Part shown: positions 1 to 5,733 of the stretch, piece by piece
Layout of the letters: every line of letters begins with the position of its first letter
How positions within the stretch are numbered: position 1 is the first letter of the stretch
Origin: Fidelibacterota bacterium
Lineage (GTDB): Bacteria; Fidelibacterota; Fidelibacteria; Fidelibacterales; Fidelibacteraceae
Assembly (NCBI GenBank): GCA_030620575.1
Contig: JAUXEL010000037.1
Coordinates: 1 to 12,783 of the forward strand
Direction: 5' to 3'
Length of the DNA stretch: 12,783 nt
Position numbers and translations under genes: made by a program
Notes under the pieces: generated by a model
Databases searched by the model: none
Told to the model about the DNA's origin: nothing
Seen by the model: the letters and a program-made list of their open reading frames with translations, nothing else

Positions 1-284
1 TATCAGAGATAAAATCCGATTAAAAAAGCGTTTAATTTATTTCTTTTTTTATTGAAATTCGAATATACCCCCTCCAATTTTTTTAACGGAATATTATTTA
101 ACCGTTTTAGCGTTTTTAAATAAGGAAAAATGCCGATTATTACTCTAAAAAGACGTCTGTTTATCCTGATTTTCAGGTGACGAAAAAAACAAATATTTAC
201 TAAAATGAAAAATTAATTATCAGGATAAGGGCTTGTAATTATTGAAATTGTGTTGTCAATGAAAATGTTGTTGAAAAAATTAAT
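1..284. other. Non-coding upstream region, no gene seen
   Basis: No credible open reading frame or RNA gene is visible here. The stretch is very AT-rich. It holds a weak inverted repeat (AACGG at 85-89 with CCGTT at 102-106), a small hairpin (CCTGA 165-169, loop TTT, TCAGG 173-177) and a 10-nt inverted repeat (TTATCCTGAT at 161-170 with ATCAGGATAA at 219-228). These lie upstream of the predicted nrdJ promoter, so they would be upstream control sites or the 3' tail of a gene outside the window, not part of the nrdJ mRNA. Confidence 0.5.
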
Positions 285-313
285 TTGATTTTATTTCCTA
301 CATGTTGTATAAT
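285..313 (+). promoter_or_regulatory. Sigma70-type promoter for nrdJ
   Basis: A -35 box TTGATT (285-290) and a perfect -10 box TATAAT (308-313) are separated by exactly 17 nt. Transcription would start near 320, leaving a leader of about 60 nt before the nrdJ start codon. That is too short for a cobalamin riboswitch. This is the clearest promoter in the window. Confidence 0.6.
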
Positions 314-327
314 CTTTCTCGTACGAT

Positions 328-343
328 ACACCACATATGGTAT
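328..343. promoter_or_regulatory. Possible NrdR box
   Basis: The 16-mer ACACCACATATGGTAT matches 12 of 16 positions of the NrdR box consensus as I recall it (acaCwAtATaTwGtgt). It contains an imperfect palindrome, ACCAcATaTGGT (330-341), with one mismatched pair. It lies just downstream of the predicted transcription start, where a repressor could act. NrdR boxes usually occur as phased pairs, and I could not find a second good copy about 31 nt away, so this is only a candidate. Confidence 0.3.
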
Positions 344-378
344 TTACACATCTTAATATGATAGGGAATGGGATATAA

Positions 379-2883
379 ATGTCGTTTAAAAACATGTTCA
401 AATACCGCGGCAAATTTGCCAAAAAAGTGGGCGAAGAAAAAATAAACAGCTACCAGCATTTGTATGAACACCTTAGATCAGAAATTGAATTAGGCGACTT
501 ACCGGTTCATGAAGATTATTTGAATCACAACGACCTTGCGGAAAATATTTATAAAAAGAAATATTATCTTCACGATTACGAGGGAAAATATATTGAGCAT
601 CGTCCTGAAGATGTATTTATGCGCATTGCCTCATTTGTAGCTGCGCAGGAGACATCGAAGATCAAACAAAAACAGTGGGCGGAACATTTTTATCGTGATT
701 TATACAACGGCTACTGGATTCCCGGTGGTCGCGTGCTTGCTGGCGCGGGAGATCTCTATCGACTAAAAACCCTTGCGAACTGCTTTGTGGCAGAAATTGA
801 ACAGGATAATATTGAATCCATTTATAAAACAGCAGCGGAATGTGCGCGCACTTATTCTTACGGTGGCGGTATCGGGGTAGATATTACCCCACTGCGTCCT
901 CGTGATTCTATTGTACATAATGCGGCAGACAGCTCGACGGGTGCGGTGTCTTTTATGGAGTTATTTTCCATGACTACCGGCCTTATTGGTCAATCCGGCC
1001 GACGAGGTGCATTAATGCTGACTATCGATGTCAAACATCCGGACATCTTTAATTTTATTAAGGTAAAGAAAAACCCCAATTGGGTAACCAAGCAGATTAT
1101 TGAGCAATGTCGCTGGAGCGGGAAATTCAGCGAAGAACAGCTATCGGAAGTTAGACGGCAAGTAATAGAAAACACTCAGATTCGCTTTGCAAATATCTCA
1201 ATAAAAGCATCTGATGAATTTATGAAAGCGGTCAAAGAAGAAAATGAATACAGCCGCGATACCATTCTGGTATACCGAAAAAAACATAAGCAACGCTTAA
1301 CCGAAGCCTTACAGGATGAAGGTCATTACTATTCATTGGGTATTCCCAGCAAGGATATCGATGATTATGAATTACTGAAGACTTTTCCGGATACGGAAAA
1401 ACTGAATGAATGGCTTAGCGAGAACTTCGACCGTACCCTTAAGGAAGAGGATTTAAACGATAAGCAAAAACGCGATGTTTATGGTGATTATTTGATGGAT
1501 ATCGGGAAGGATAACGGAGAGTTGGCTATAAAATATGCGGGTGATTTCCTGCTGTATTTTGCGTCCAAACCCTCCGGGGAAATTCGTCAATTGGTTAAAG
1601 CACGTGATATCTGGAATCTTTTTGTGGAATCCAATTATCACTCGGCGGAACCCGGATTGATCCTTTGGAGCAGGATGAGCAAATATTCACCCTCCAACTA
1701 TGTTGATCGTCCCATTATTTCCACCAATCCCTGTGCTGAGGTTCCCTTAGAAGCCGGAGGTGCCTGTAATCTGGGATCTTTAAATCTTAGTCGATTTGTG
1801 ACTGATGGTTTTACACCTAAGGCAAAAATTGATTGGACTCAATTACAAATTTCAACGGGGAATTGTATACGTTTTCTCGACAACGTTGTTAGTTGGAATG
1901 AAACCCTGAACCCATTAGATAAACAACGGGATGCAGCCAATGAAACACGCCGCCTTGGACTTGGAATTATGGGTATTGCAGATATGCTTTTTCAACTTAG
2001 TATTGATTATGATTCAAAAGAAGGCGTAGAGGTCATGGAAGAGATCATGAGTTTTATCAATGATACGGCATACATGACCTCATCACAGCTTGCTAAGGAG
2101 AAAGGTGCCTCAGATATCTTTGATTATAAAAAGTATTCACAGGGTCCTTTTTTCCGGGAATCACTTTCAGATGATACCCAAGGACATATCAAACAATTTG
2201 GTCTGCGGAATATAGCGCTTACCTCTATTGCGCCCACCGGTACTATCAGTAATATTATTAAATCATTTGAAATCGGAAAACGGAATTATATCGGAGTCAG
2301 CGGAGGTATTGAACCTCTGTTTGCATTGTTTTATACACGGCGGGCAGAGTCTTTTGATAATCAATTATTTCAGATCTTTCATTCTACCGTTCAGGCCTAT
2401 CTGGATTTAAATAATTTGGATAATAAAATTAAAGACGTGAAGATGGAGTTCGATTTGGAAGATGTTCTTCCCCCTCACTTCTTTAAAACAGCACATGCGG
2501 TTTCATATGAACGGCGAATTGAGATTCAGGGTATTTGTCAGAAGTATGTGGATCATTCCATATCATCTACTATTAACCTTCCCGAAGATATTGGACCCGA
2601 GGTCATTTCCACTATTTATCTGGAAGCCTGGTCGAAGAGTTTGAAGGGAATTACCATTTATCGTGATGGCAGTCGCTTTCCTATCCTGAGTGTAGAAGGC
2701 AAAAAAACCGATTTCCAGGAATATCGTGAGAAACATTTTGAAATTGAGATCAGCAAAGATGAAGTTGTTGAATTTACCGGGGATGAAGTCATGGTTCTCG
2801 AAGACGGTACATTGTCTACGCCATTTCATCATTTTCGCAAGACCATGGGCGTAACAGATGTCAAAGAAATCGAGGTGGTATAA
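379..2883 (+). CDS. nrdJ: Class II (B12-dependent) ribonucleotide reductase, catalytic subunit
   Basis: Reduces ribonucleotides to deoxyribonucleotides for DNA synthesis in the cytoplasm, using adenosylcobalamin to make the thiyl radical, so no oxygen-dependent partner subunit is needed. Visible marks are the redox cysteine C135 in LANCF, the active-site loop NPCAE (N450, C452, E454), the second redox cysteine C463, the phosphate-binding APTGTIS loop (618-624), VDHSISSTINLP (724-735) and KGITIYRDGSR (756-766). There is no N-terminal ATP-cone, so the usual overall-activity switch seems absent. Residues about 282-402 look longer than the linker in compact NrdJ proteins. The protein ends without a cysteine-rich tail; that part is encoded by the next gene, which overlaps the stop codon (TAATG). 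A GGGA/TGGGA stretch at 364-373 precedes the ATG. The promoter is at 285-313, with a possible NrdR site. Identification as class II rests on the motifs plus the TSCPD partner. Confidence 0.93.
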   Translation: MSFKNMFKYRGKFAKKVGEEKINSYQHLYEHLRSEIELGDLPVHEDYLNHNDLAENIYKKKYYLHDYEGKYIEHRPEDVFMRIASFVAAQETSKIKQKQWAEHFYRDLYNGYWIPGGRVLAGAGDLYRLKTLANCFVAEIEQDNIESIYKTAAECARTYSYGGGIGVDITPLRPRDSIVHNAADSSTGAVSFMELFSMTTGLIGQSGRRGALMLTIDVKHPDIFNFIKVKKNPNWVTKQIIEQCRWSGKFSEEQLSEVRRQVIENTQIRFANISIKASDEFMKAVKEENEYSRDTILVYRKKHKQRLTEALQDEGHYYSLGIPSKDIDDYELLKTFPDTEKLNEWLSENFDRTLKEEDLNDKQKRDVYGDYLMDIGKDNGELAIKYAGDFLLYFASKPSGEIRQLVKARDIWNLFVESNYHSAEPGLILWSRMSKYSPSNYVDRPIISTNPCAEVPLEAGGACNLGSLNLSRFVTDGFTPKAKIDWTQLQISTGNCIRFLDNVVSWNETLNPLDKQRDAANETRRLGLGIMGIADMLFQLSIDYDSKEGVEVMEEIMSFINDTAYMTSSQLAKEKGASDIFDYKKYSQGPFFRESLSDDTQGHIKQFGLRNIALTSIAPTGTISNIIKSFEIGKRNYIGVSGGIEPLFALFYTRRAESFDNQLFQIFHSTVQAYLDLNNLDNKIKDVKMEFDLEDVLPPHFFKTAHAVSYERRIEIQGICQKYVDHSISSTINLPEDIGPEVISTIYLEAWSKSLKGITIYRDGSRFPILSVEGKKTDFQEYREKHFEIEISKDEVVEFTGDEVMVLEDGTLSTPFHHFRKTMGVTDVKEIEVV

Positions 2884-2885
2884 TG
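2872..2885 (+). promoter_or_regulatory. Shine-Dalgarno and TAATG coupling site for the second reductase gene
   Basis: GAGGTG (2872-2877) is a strong ribosome binding site placed inside the last codons of nrdJ, with 5 nt before the ATG at 2883. The nrdJ stop TAA (2881-2883) shares its last base with this ATG. A dedicated binding site plus overlapping stop/start argues for a real two-gene arrangement and not a sequencing frameshift. Confidence 0.7.
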
Positions 2886-3515
2886 TTGAATTACAACAAA
2901 GAATACCGCATTCGAGAGAAAAAGACAGCAAAAAAAGATCTTGATAAACAACAGCAGGCAATAGTTCTTAAACGTCCGGATGTAGTAGAAGCCAAAGTTT
3001 ATAAAATAAAAAGCCCTTTTGTCAAATTTAATGTATATGTGACTCTGGGATATATTATGGAATATGGCCGGAAACGGCCCATCGAAATATTTATTAATTC
3101 TAAAGATTTAACCCACTCGGCAGAGTACGCTATGCTGACCCGTTTAATTTCGGCGATTTTCCGCCGTGCGGGAGATGCTCATTTTATTCTTGAAGAGCTA
3201 CGCAGTATTTACGATCCAAACGGTGGATATTTTAACAAGGGGAAATACATTCATTCTTTTTACTCCGAGGTTGCTGATGTTATTGAGCGATTTTTTCTCG
3301 ACGAAGGTATTTTGCGGGTGCCGGAACAAGGGGAACAAATTAATATACCTATTGAATCTTCTTTGACGGCAGTTCATGCCATTACCGATGATGAAAATGA
3401 TCCCACAAATAACAATACTTTCAAAATTTGTCCGGAATGCAATAGTCGTGCGCTTAAATTTGAAAATGGCTGTGAATTCTGCGTCCAGTGCGGATATACC
3501 AAATGTGACAAATAA
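2883..3515 (+). CDS. nrdJb: Split NrdJ C-terminal subunit: TSCPD domain plus zinc/redox tail
   Basis: This 210-residue protein matches the C-terminal third normally fused to class II ribonucleotide reductase. A charged linker (1-38) leads to KIKSPFVKFNVYVTL (41-55) and IEIFINSKDLTHSAEYAMLT (67-86), which have the pattern of the TSCPD domain. An acidic spacer follows, then a six-cysteine tail: C183-x2-C186, C197-x2-C200, and CGYTKC (C203, C208). By family analogy, four cysteines bind zinc and the terminal C-x4-C pair passes electrons from thioredoxin-like donors to the active site. Because it is a separate chain here, it must act in trans with the 834-residue subunit. A comparable NrdJa/NrdJb split is known in Pseudomonas aeruginosa. 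It is translationally coupled to nrdJ and followed by an intrinsic terminator. Confidence 0.85.
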   Translation: MLNYNKEYRIREKKTAKKDLDKQQQAIVLKRPDVVEAKVYKIKSPFVKFNVYVTLGYIMEYGRKRPIEIFINSKDLTHSAEYAMLTRLISAIFRRAGDAHFILEELRSIYDPNGGYFNKGKYIHSFYSEVADVIERFFLDEGILRVPEQGEQINIPIESSLTAVHAITDDENDPTNNNTFKICPECNSRALKFENGCEFCVQCGYTKCDK

Positions 3516-3518
3516 AAA

Positions 3519-3546
3519 GAAGTAACGAATGACGAGTAACAAGTAG
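3519..3546. repeat. Degenerate 'AGTAAC/AAGTAG' micro-repeat
   Basis: Directly after the nrdJb stop, short near-repeats follow one another: AAGTAACGAATGACGAGTAA, then CAAGTAG. The same style of sequence recurs at 11484-11503 (ACGACAAGTAGTAGTAAACA) and, in the opposite sense, at 11658-11755. It looks like low-complexity intergenic filler of the type I associate with Bacteroidota-like and candidate-phylum genomes. Confidence 0.45.
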
Positions 3547-3577
3547 GGAACGGTCGAGACCGTTCCTTTCTTATTTT
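3547..3577 (+). terminator. Intrinsic terminator of the nrdJ operon
   Basis: GGAACGGTC (3547-3555) and GACCGTTCC (3558-3566) form a perfect inverted repeat, in practice an 8-bp stem with a CGAG tetraloop. It can be extended by a G-U and an A-U pair. It is followed by TTTCTTATTTT. It lies 31 nt after the nrdJb stop codon. Confidence 0.85.
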
Positions 3578-3672
3578 GATTGGAAAAAAATTATCATTTT
3601 GTCCTCCAAAGCTTTAGAAATAACGACTACGCCAGGCAGGCTAATAACTGGTGACTGATAATATGTAAATAC

Positions 3673-3704
3673 ATGTAGGGGTGAATAATTATTCACCCCT
3701 ACAT
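3673..3704. repeat. Perfect 32-bp palindrome (REP-like)
   Basis: The arm ATGTAGGGGTGAATAA (3673-3688) is followed with no spacer by its exact reverse complement TTATTCACCCCTACAT (3689-3704). It sits alone in the gap between the nrdJ terminator and the exporter gene and has no following T-run, so it is not a normal terminator. The GTAGGGG...CCCCTAC ends resemble palindromic REP-type elements that occur in many copies in some bacterial genomes. The copy number in this genome cannot be seen from one window. Confidence 0.75.
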
Positions 3705-3777
3705 CGTTATTATAAACATCAAATAATCACTTTAATTTCTTTCTTTTCCGTTTCATTTTTATTTGTTATTTTTTCAC

Positions 3778-4389
3778 ATGGAATTGATAATGTTTTTATT
3801 GAGTGTATTTGTGATCTCATTTACCGGAGCAATGATGCCGGGTCCGGTTACCGCGGTGGTGATCGCCAACGCAAAAAAATCTCCTTATGCAGGATTTGTT
3901 GTTGCTGTCGGCCATGCTATAGTAGAGATCCCGCTGATTCTTTTTCTGTCGGTATATGCTATTAATTTTATGGAAAACACCTTGGTGCATATGCTTATTT
4001 CCTTTTCCGGAGCTGCAATGCTGGTGTACCTTGGCATTAATATGATCTTATCGGCAAAGAAAGATATTAAACTGGAAACACAAAACAAAAGCGCCATAAT
4101 CGGTGGTATTATCACCAGTATAAATCCCTATTTTATTCTCTGGTGGGCAACCACGGGATTGGCATTAATTCTGAGAGCGACCACCTTTGGAAAAGGCGTA
4201 TTGATTTTCTTTATCATTATCCACCTTTCTGTTGATTTTCTCTGGGACGGTATTCTTGGATGGCTAACCCACCGTTCAGGTGTATTTAATCATCCCGTTG
4301 CACAACGGATCTTATACAGGGTACTTGGAAGCTGCTTATTTCTTATTGCCGGCTATTTTATTGTTTCCGGTATTAAACTTATAAATTGA
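3778..4389 (+). CDS. LysE/RhtB-type amino-acid exporter family protein
   Basis: Small integral inner-membrane protein of 203 residues with about six hydrophobic segments. The first segment runs into GAMMPGP (17-23), the conserved PGP turn of the LysE superfamily. A second family-like turn, SINPYFILWW (114-123), falls at the start of the fourth segment, where LysE/RhtB proteins keep an NP pair. Family members export amino acids or related small molecules by proton exchange; the substrate cannot be read from the sequence. The start is uncertain: ATG 3778, ATG 3790 and an in-frame TTG at 3763 are all possible and none has a strong Shine-Dalgarno. A start at 3790 would put the first membrane helix right at the N-terminus. 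It stands alone between two gaps, with no close operon partner. Confidence 0.8.
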   Translation: MELIMFLLSVFVISFTGAMMPGPVTAVVIANAKKSPYAGFVVAVGHAIVEIPLILFLSVYAINFMENTLVHMLISFSGAAMLVYLGINMILSAKKDIKLETQNKSAIIGGIITSINPYFILWWATTGLALILRATTFGKGVLIFFIIIHLSVDFLWDGILGWLTHRSGVFNHPVAQRILYRVLGSCLFLIAGYFIVSGIKLIN

Positions 4390-4544
4390 ACCGTTTTGAA
4401 CAATAAATAATCTATTAATTATTTGACTTTTATAATTATTTAACAGAACTTAGTAAGTTTTGTAAGTGTTCATTCATAAGAGGTATTTCAGAACATTGGG
4501 AATATTAATATATAAGGCTGTTCCATCCGGGAACCAAAATTATT

Positions 4545-4572
4545 ACGCGCATCTTTAGGTGTGCGTTTTTTT
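4545..4572 (+). terminator. Intrinsic terminator upstream of the zinc-ribbon gene
   Basis: ACGCGCATC (4545-4553), loop TTTA, GGTGTGCGT (4558-4566) give a 9-bp stem with two G-U pairs. The final T begins a run of seven T (4566-4572). It lies 156 nt after the exporter stop and 34 nt before the following ATG. Confidence 0.85.
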
Positions 4573-4591
4573 ATATAAATAATTTTATAAT

Positions 4592-4597
4592 GGAGGT
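4592..4597 (+). promoter_or_regulatory. Shine-Dalgarno of the zinc-ribbon gene
   Basis: GGAGGT lies 9 nt before the ATG at 4607. It is the strongest ribosome binding site in the window and fixes this start. Confidence 0.8.
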
Positions 4598-4606
4598 TTA
4601 GTAAAC

Positions 4607-5329
4607 ATGCAAAAAGTACTTCAACAGCTGATCCTGCTTCAAGAGTTTGATACCCGTCTTGACGAATTGATTGAAAAATTAGGAGATTTACCGGAAACAG
4701 TAAAAACACTTGAAAAACAGATTAAAAACGAGAAAGAACAAAACGAAATCCGGATAACCGGCATTGAAGAGAATGATGTTCTCATTCGAAGTAATTCAGC
4801 AAAGATTGAAGATTTCACCGCAAAAATTAAAAAATACAACGAACAACTATTTTTAGTGACGACGAACAGGGAATACGATGCCCTGACAACAGAAATAGAA
4901 TTTAATGAAAAGGCGATTAAAGATACCGGCGATTTAATTCAGCAATCGGAAAAAGAAAATAAGAACATGAAAGAAGCACATAGTAATGCTGAAAAAAACA
5001 GTGAAGAAATGAAAACCAAGCTGGTAGAAGCAAAAGAATCTTTGGCAATAACCGAAAAAGAAACGGAAAAAGAAAAAGCAGGTCTGGAAGAAAAAAGAGA
5101 AACACTTATTGTCCAAATTCCTCGTAATTATTTGAATGTATACCAGCGAGTACGGAAAGCCCGGCACGGCCTTGCTGTTGCGCCATTAATGCGCGATGCC
5201 TGTAGTGGCTGCCATAATCGTGTTATTCCACAGAAACGGGTTGACATTTATAAAAAGAATCAAGTAATTACATGTGATTTTTGCGGTCGTTTTTTATATG
5301 TCGCAAATGATAATGAAGAAGATGAATAG
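4607..5329 (+). CDS. Coiled-coil C4 zinc-ribbon protein (COG1579 / CdsZ-like)
   Basis: A 240-residue cytoplasmic protein of the COG1579 (DUF164/zf-RING_7) family. Residues 1-170 are a highly charged Lys/Glu-rich antiparallel coiled coil, interrupted at the tip by the family signature TTNREYDALTTEIE (85-98). The C-terminal zinc ribbon has C199-x2-C202 and C223-x2-C226. Family members include Helicobacter HP0958, which binds flagellin mRNA and RpoN, and chlamydial CdsZ; the general bacterial role is not settled. The length is typical. Start chosen by GGAGGT 9 nt upstream. Its stop codon overlaps the first bases of the RNase P RNA helix P1, so the two must be transcribed together or the rnpB promoter must lie inside this gene. 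I recall this gene being next to rnpB in other bacteria, which suggests a link with RNA metabolism; that is inference. Confidence 0.87.
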   Translation: MQKVLQQLILLQEFDTRLDELIEKLGDLPETVKTLEKQIKNEKEQNEIRITGIEENDVLIRSNSAKIEDFTAKIKKYNEQLFLVTTNREYDALTTEIEFNEKAIKDTGDLIQQSEKENKNMKEAHSNAEKNSEEMKTKLVEAKESLAITEKETEKEKAGLEEKRETLIVQIPRNYLNVYQRVRKARHGLAVAPLMRDACSGCHNRVIPQKRVDIYKKNQVITCDFCGRFLYVANDNEEDE

Positions 5330-5706
5330 CTTAAAGTCGGTGAGATGATCGCCCCGATGCTTCGGGGAGGAAAGTCCGGACTCCGCAGAGCAGGATGCCT
5401 TGTAACACAAGGAATCAGCGATGGTTGGAAAGCGCAACAGAGAGTAGACGTCCCTCTCCCGAAGTTTCGGGGGAGAGTCACGGTGAAACGGTGAGGTAAG
5501 AGCTCACCAGTTCCGGTGGTAACACCGGAAGCTAGGCAAGCCCCATCCGGAGCAACACAAATACGAAAGTAATACCTTGCTCGGGTTTATACTTTCATGG
5601 TAGTGGCTACATCGGGTTGGTGACGACCCGGGCAGATAAATGATCATCATTTCTCCGTCAGCTGACGGAGGGATAACAGAATTCGGCTTATGTCCGGCTT
5701 TGGGCT
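5328..5706 (+). ncRNA. rnpB: RNase P RNA, bacterial class A
   Basis: Catalytic RNA of RNase P, which removes 5' leaders from tRNA precursors. The conserved core GAGGAAAGTCCGG (5367-5379) and the 3' ACAGAA (5676-5681) plus TTCGGCTTAT (5682-5691) are present. Helices drawn by hand: P1 5328-5340 with 5694-5706 (13 bp, three G-U); P2 5344-5350 with 5642-5648 (7 bp); P3 CCCCGA/TCGGGG 5352-5367; P4 5372-5380 with 5682-5689, including the universal bulged U at 5375; P12 5454-5475; a P13/P14-type hairpin CCGGTGGTAACACCGG (5513-5528); P19 5653-5670. The total of about 379 nt is normal. The 5' end overlaps the stop codon of the zinc-ribbon gene, and no terminator separates it from recJ, 27 nt downstream. 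The mature ends are therefore probably made by processing. A GATAAT at 5309-5314 could be a -10 for an internal promoter, but its -35 is poor. Confidence 0.97.
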
Positions 5707-5733
5707 TATTAATAAACAGGATGAGAGAACATT

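Larger units (their letters stand above)
4390..4606 (+). promoter_or_regulatory. Possible structured leader/attenuator before the zinc-ribbon gene
   Basis: A -35-like TTGACT lies at 4423-4428, but no good -10 follows at the usual distance. Two small hairpins come next: AGTGTTC (4465-4471) with GAACATT (4491-4497), and GTTCC (4520-4524) with GGAAC (4530-4534). After them comes a strong intrinsic terminator (4545-4572), only 34 nt before the next start codon. GGGAA (4498-4502) could alternatively pair with TTCC (4521-4524). The layout fits transcription attenuation, but it is equally consistent with the terminator simply ending the exporter transcript, followed by an unseen promoter. I recognise no known riboswitch class. 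Confidence 0.3.

Noticed and set aside
1..378. Cobalamin riboswitch upstream of the B12-dependent reductase
   Set aside because: No B12-box-like sequence is seen, and the predicted leader after the promoter is only about 60 nt, too short for this riboswitch.
1222..1584. Intein or intein remnant in nrdJ
   Set aside because: The extra segment has no N-terminal Cys/Ser splice block or C-terminal HN pair and is not at the active-site loops where reductase inteins insert.
2860..2900. Frameshift or sequencing error splitting nrdJ
   Set aside because: A strong ribosome binding site and a TAATG stop/start overlap favour a genuine split gene, although re-sequencing would settle it.
3763..3777. TTG at 3763 as the exporter start
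   Set aside because: No Shine-Dalgarno precedes it, and the conserved family N-terminus begins after the ATG codons at 3778/3790.
4586..4591. TATAAT as a promoter -10 for the zinc-ribbon gene
   Set aside because: Transcription would start at or after the GGAGGT ribosome binding site, leaving the mRNA without it.
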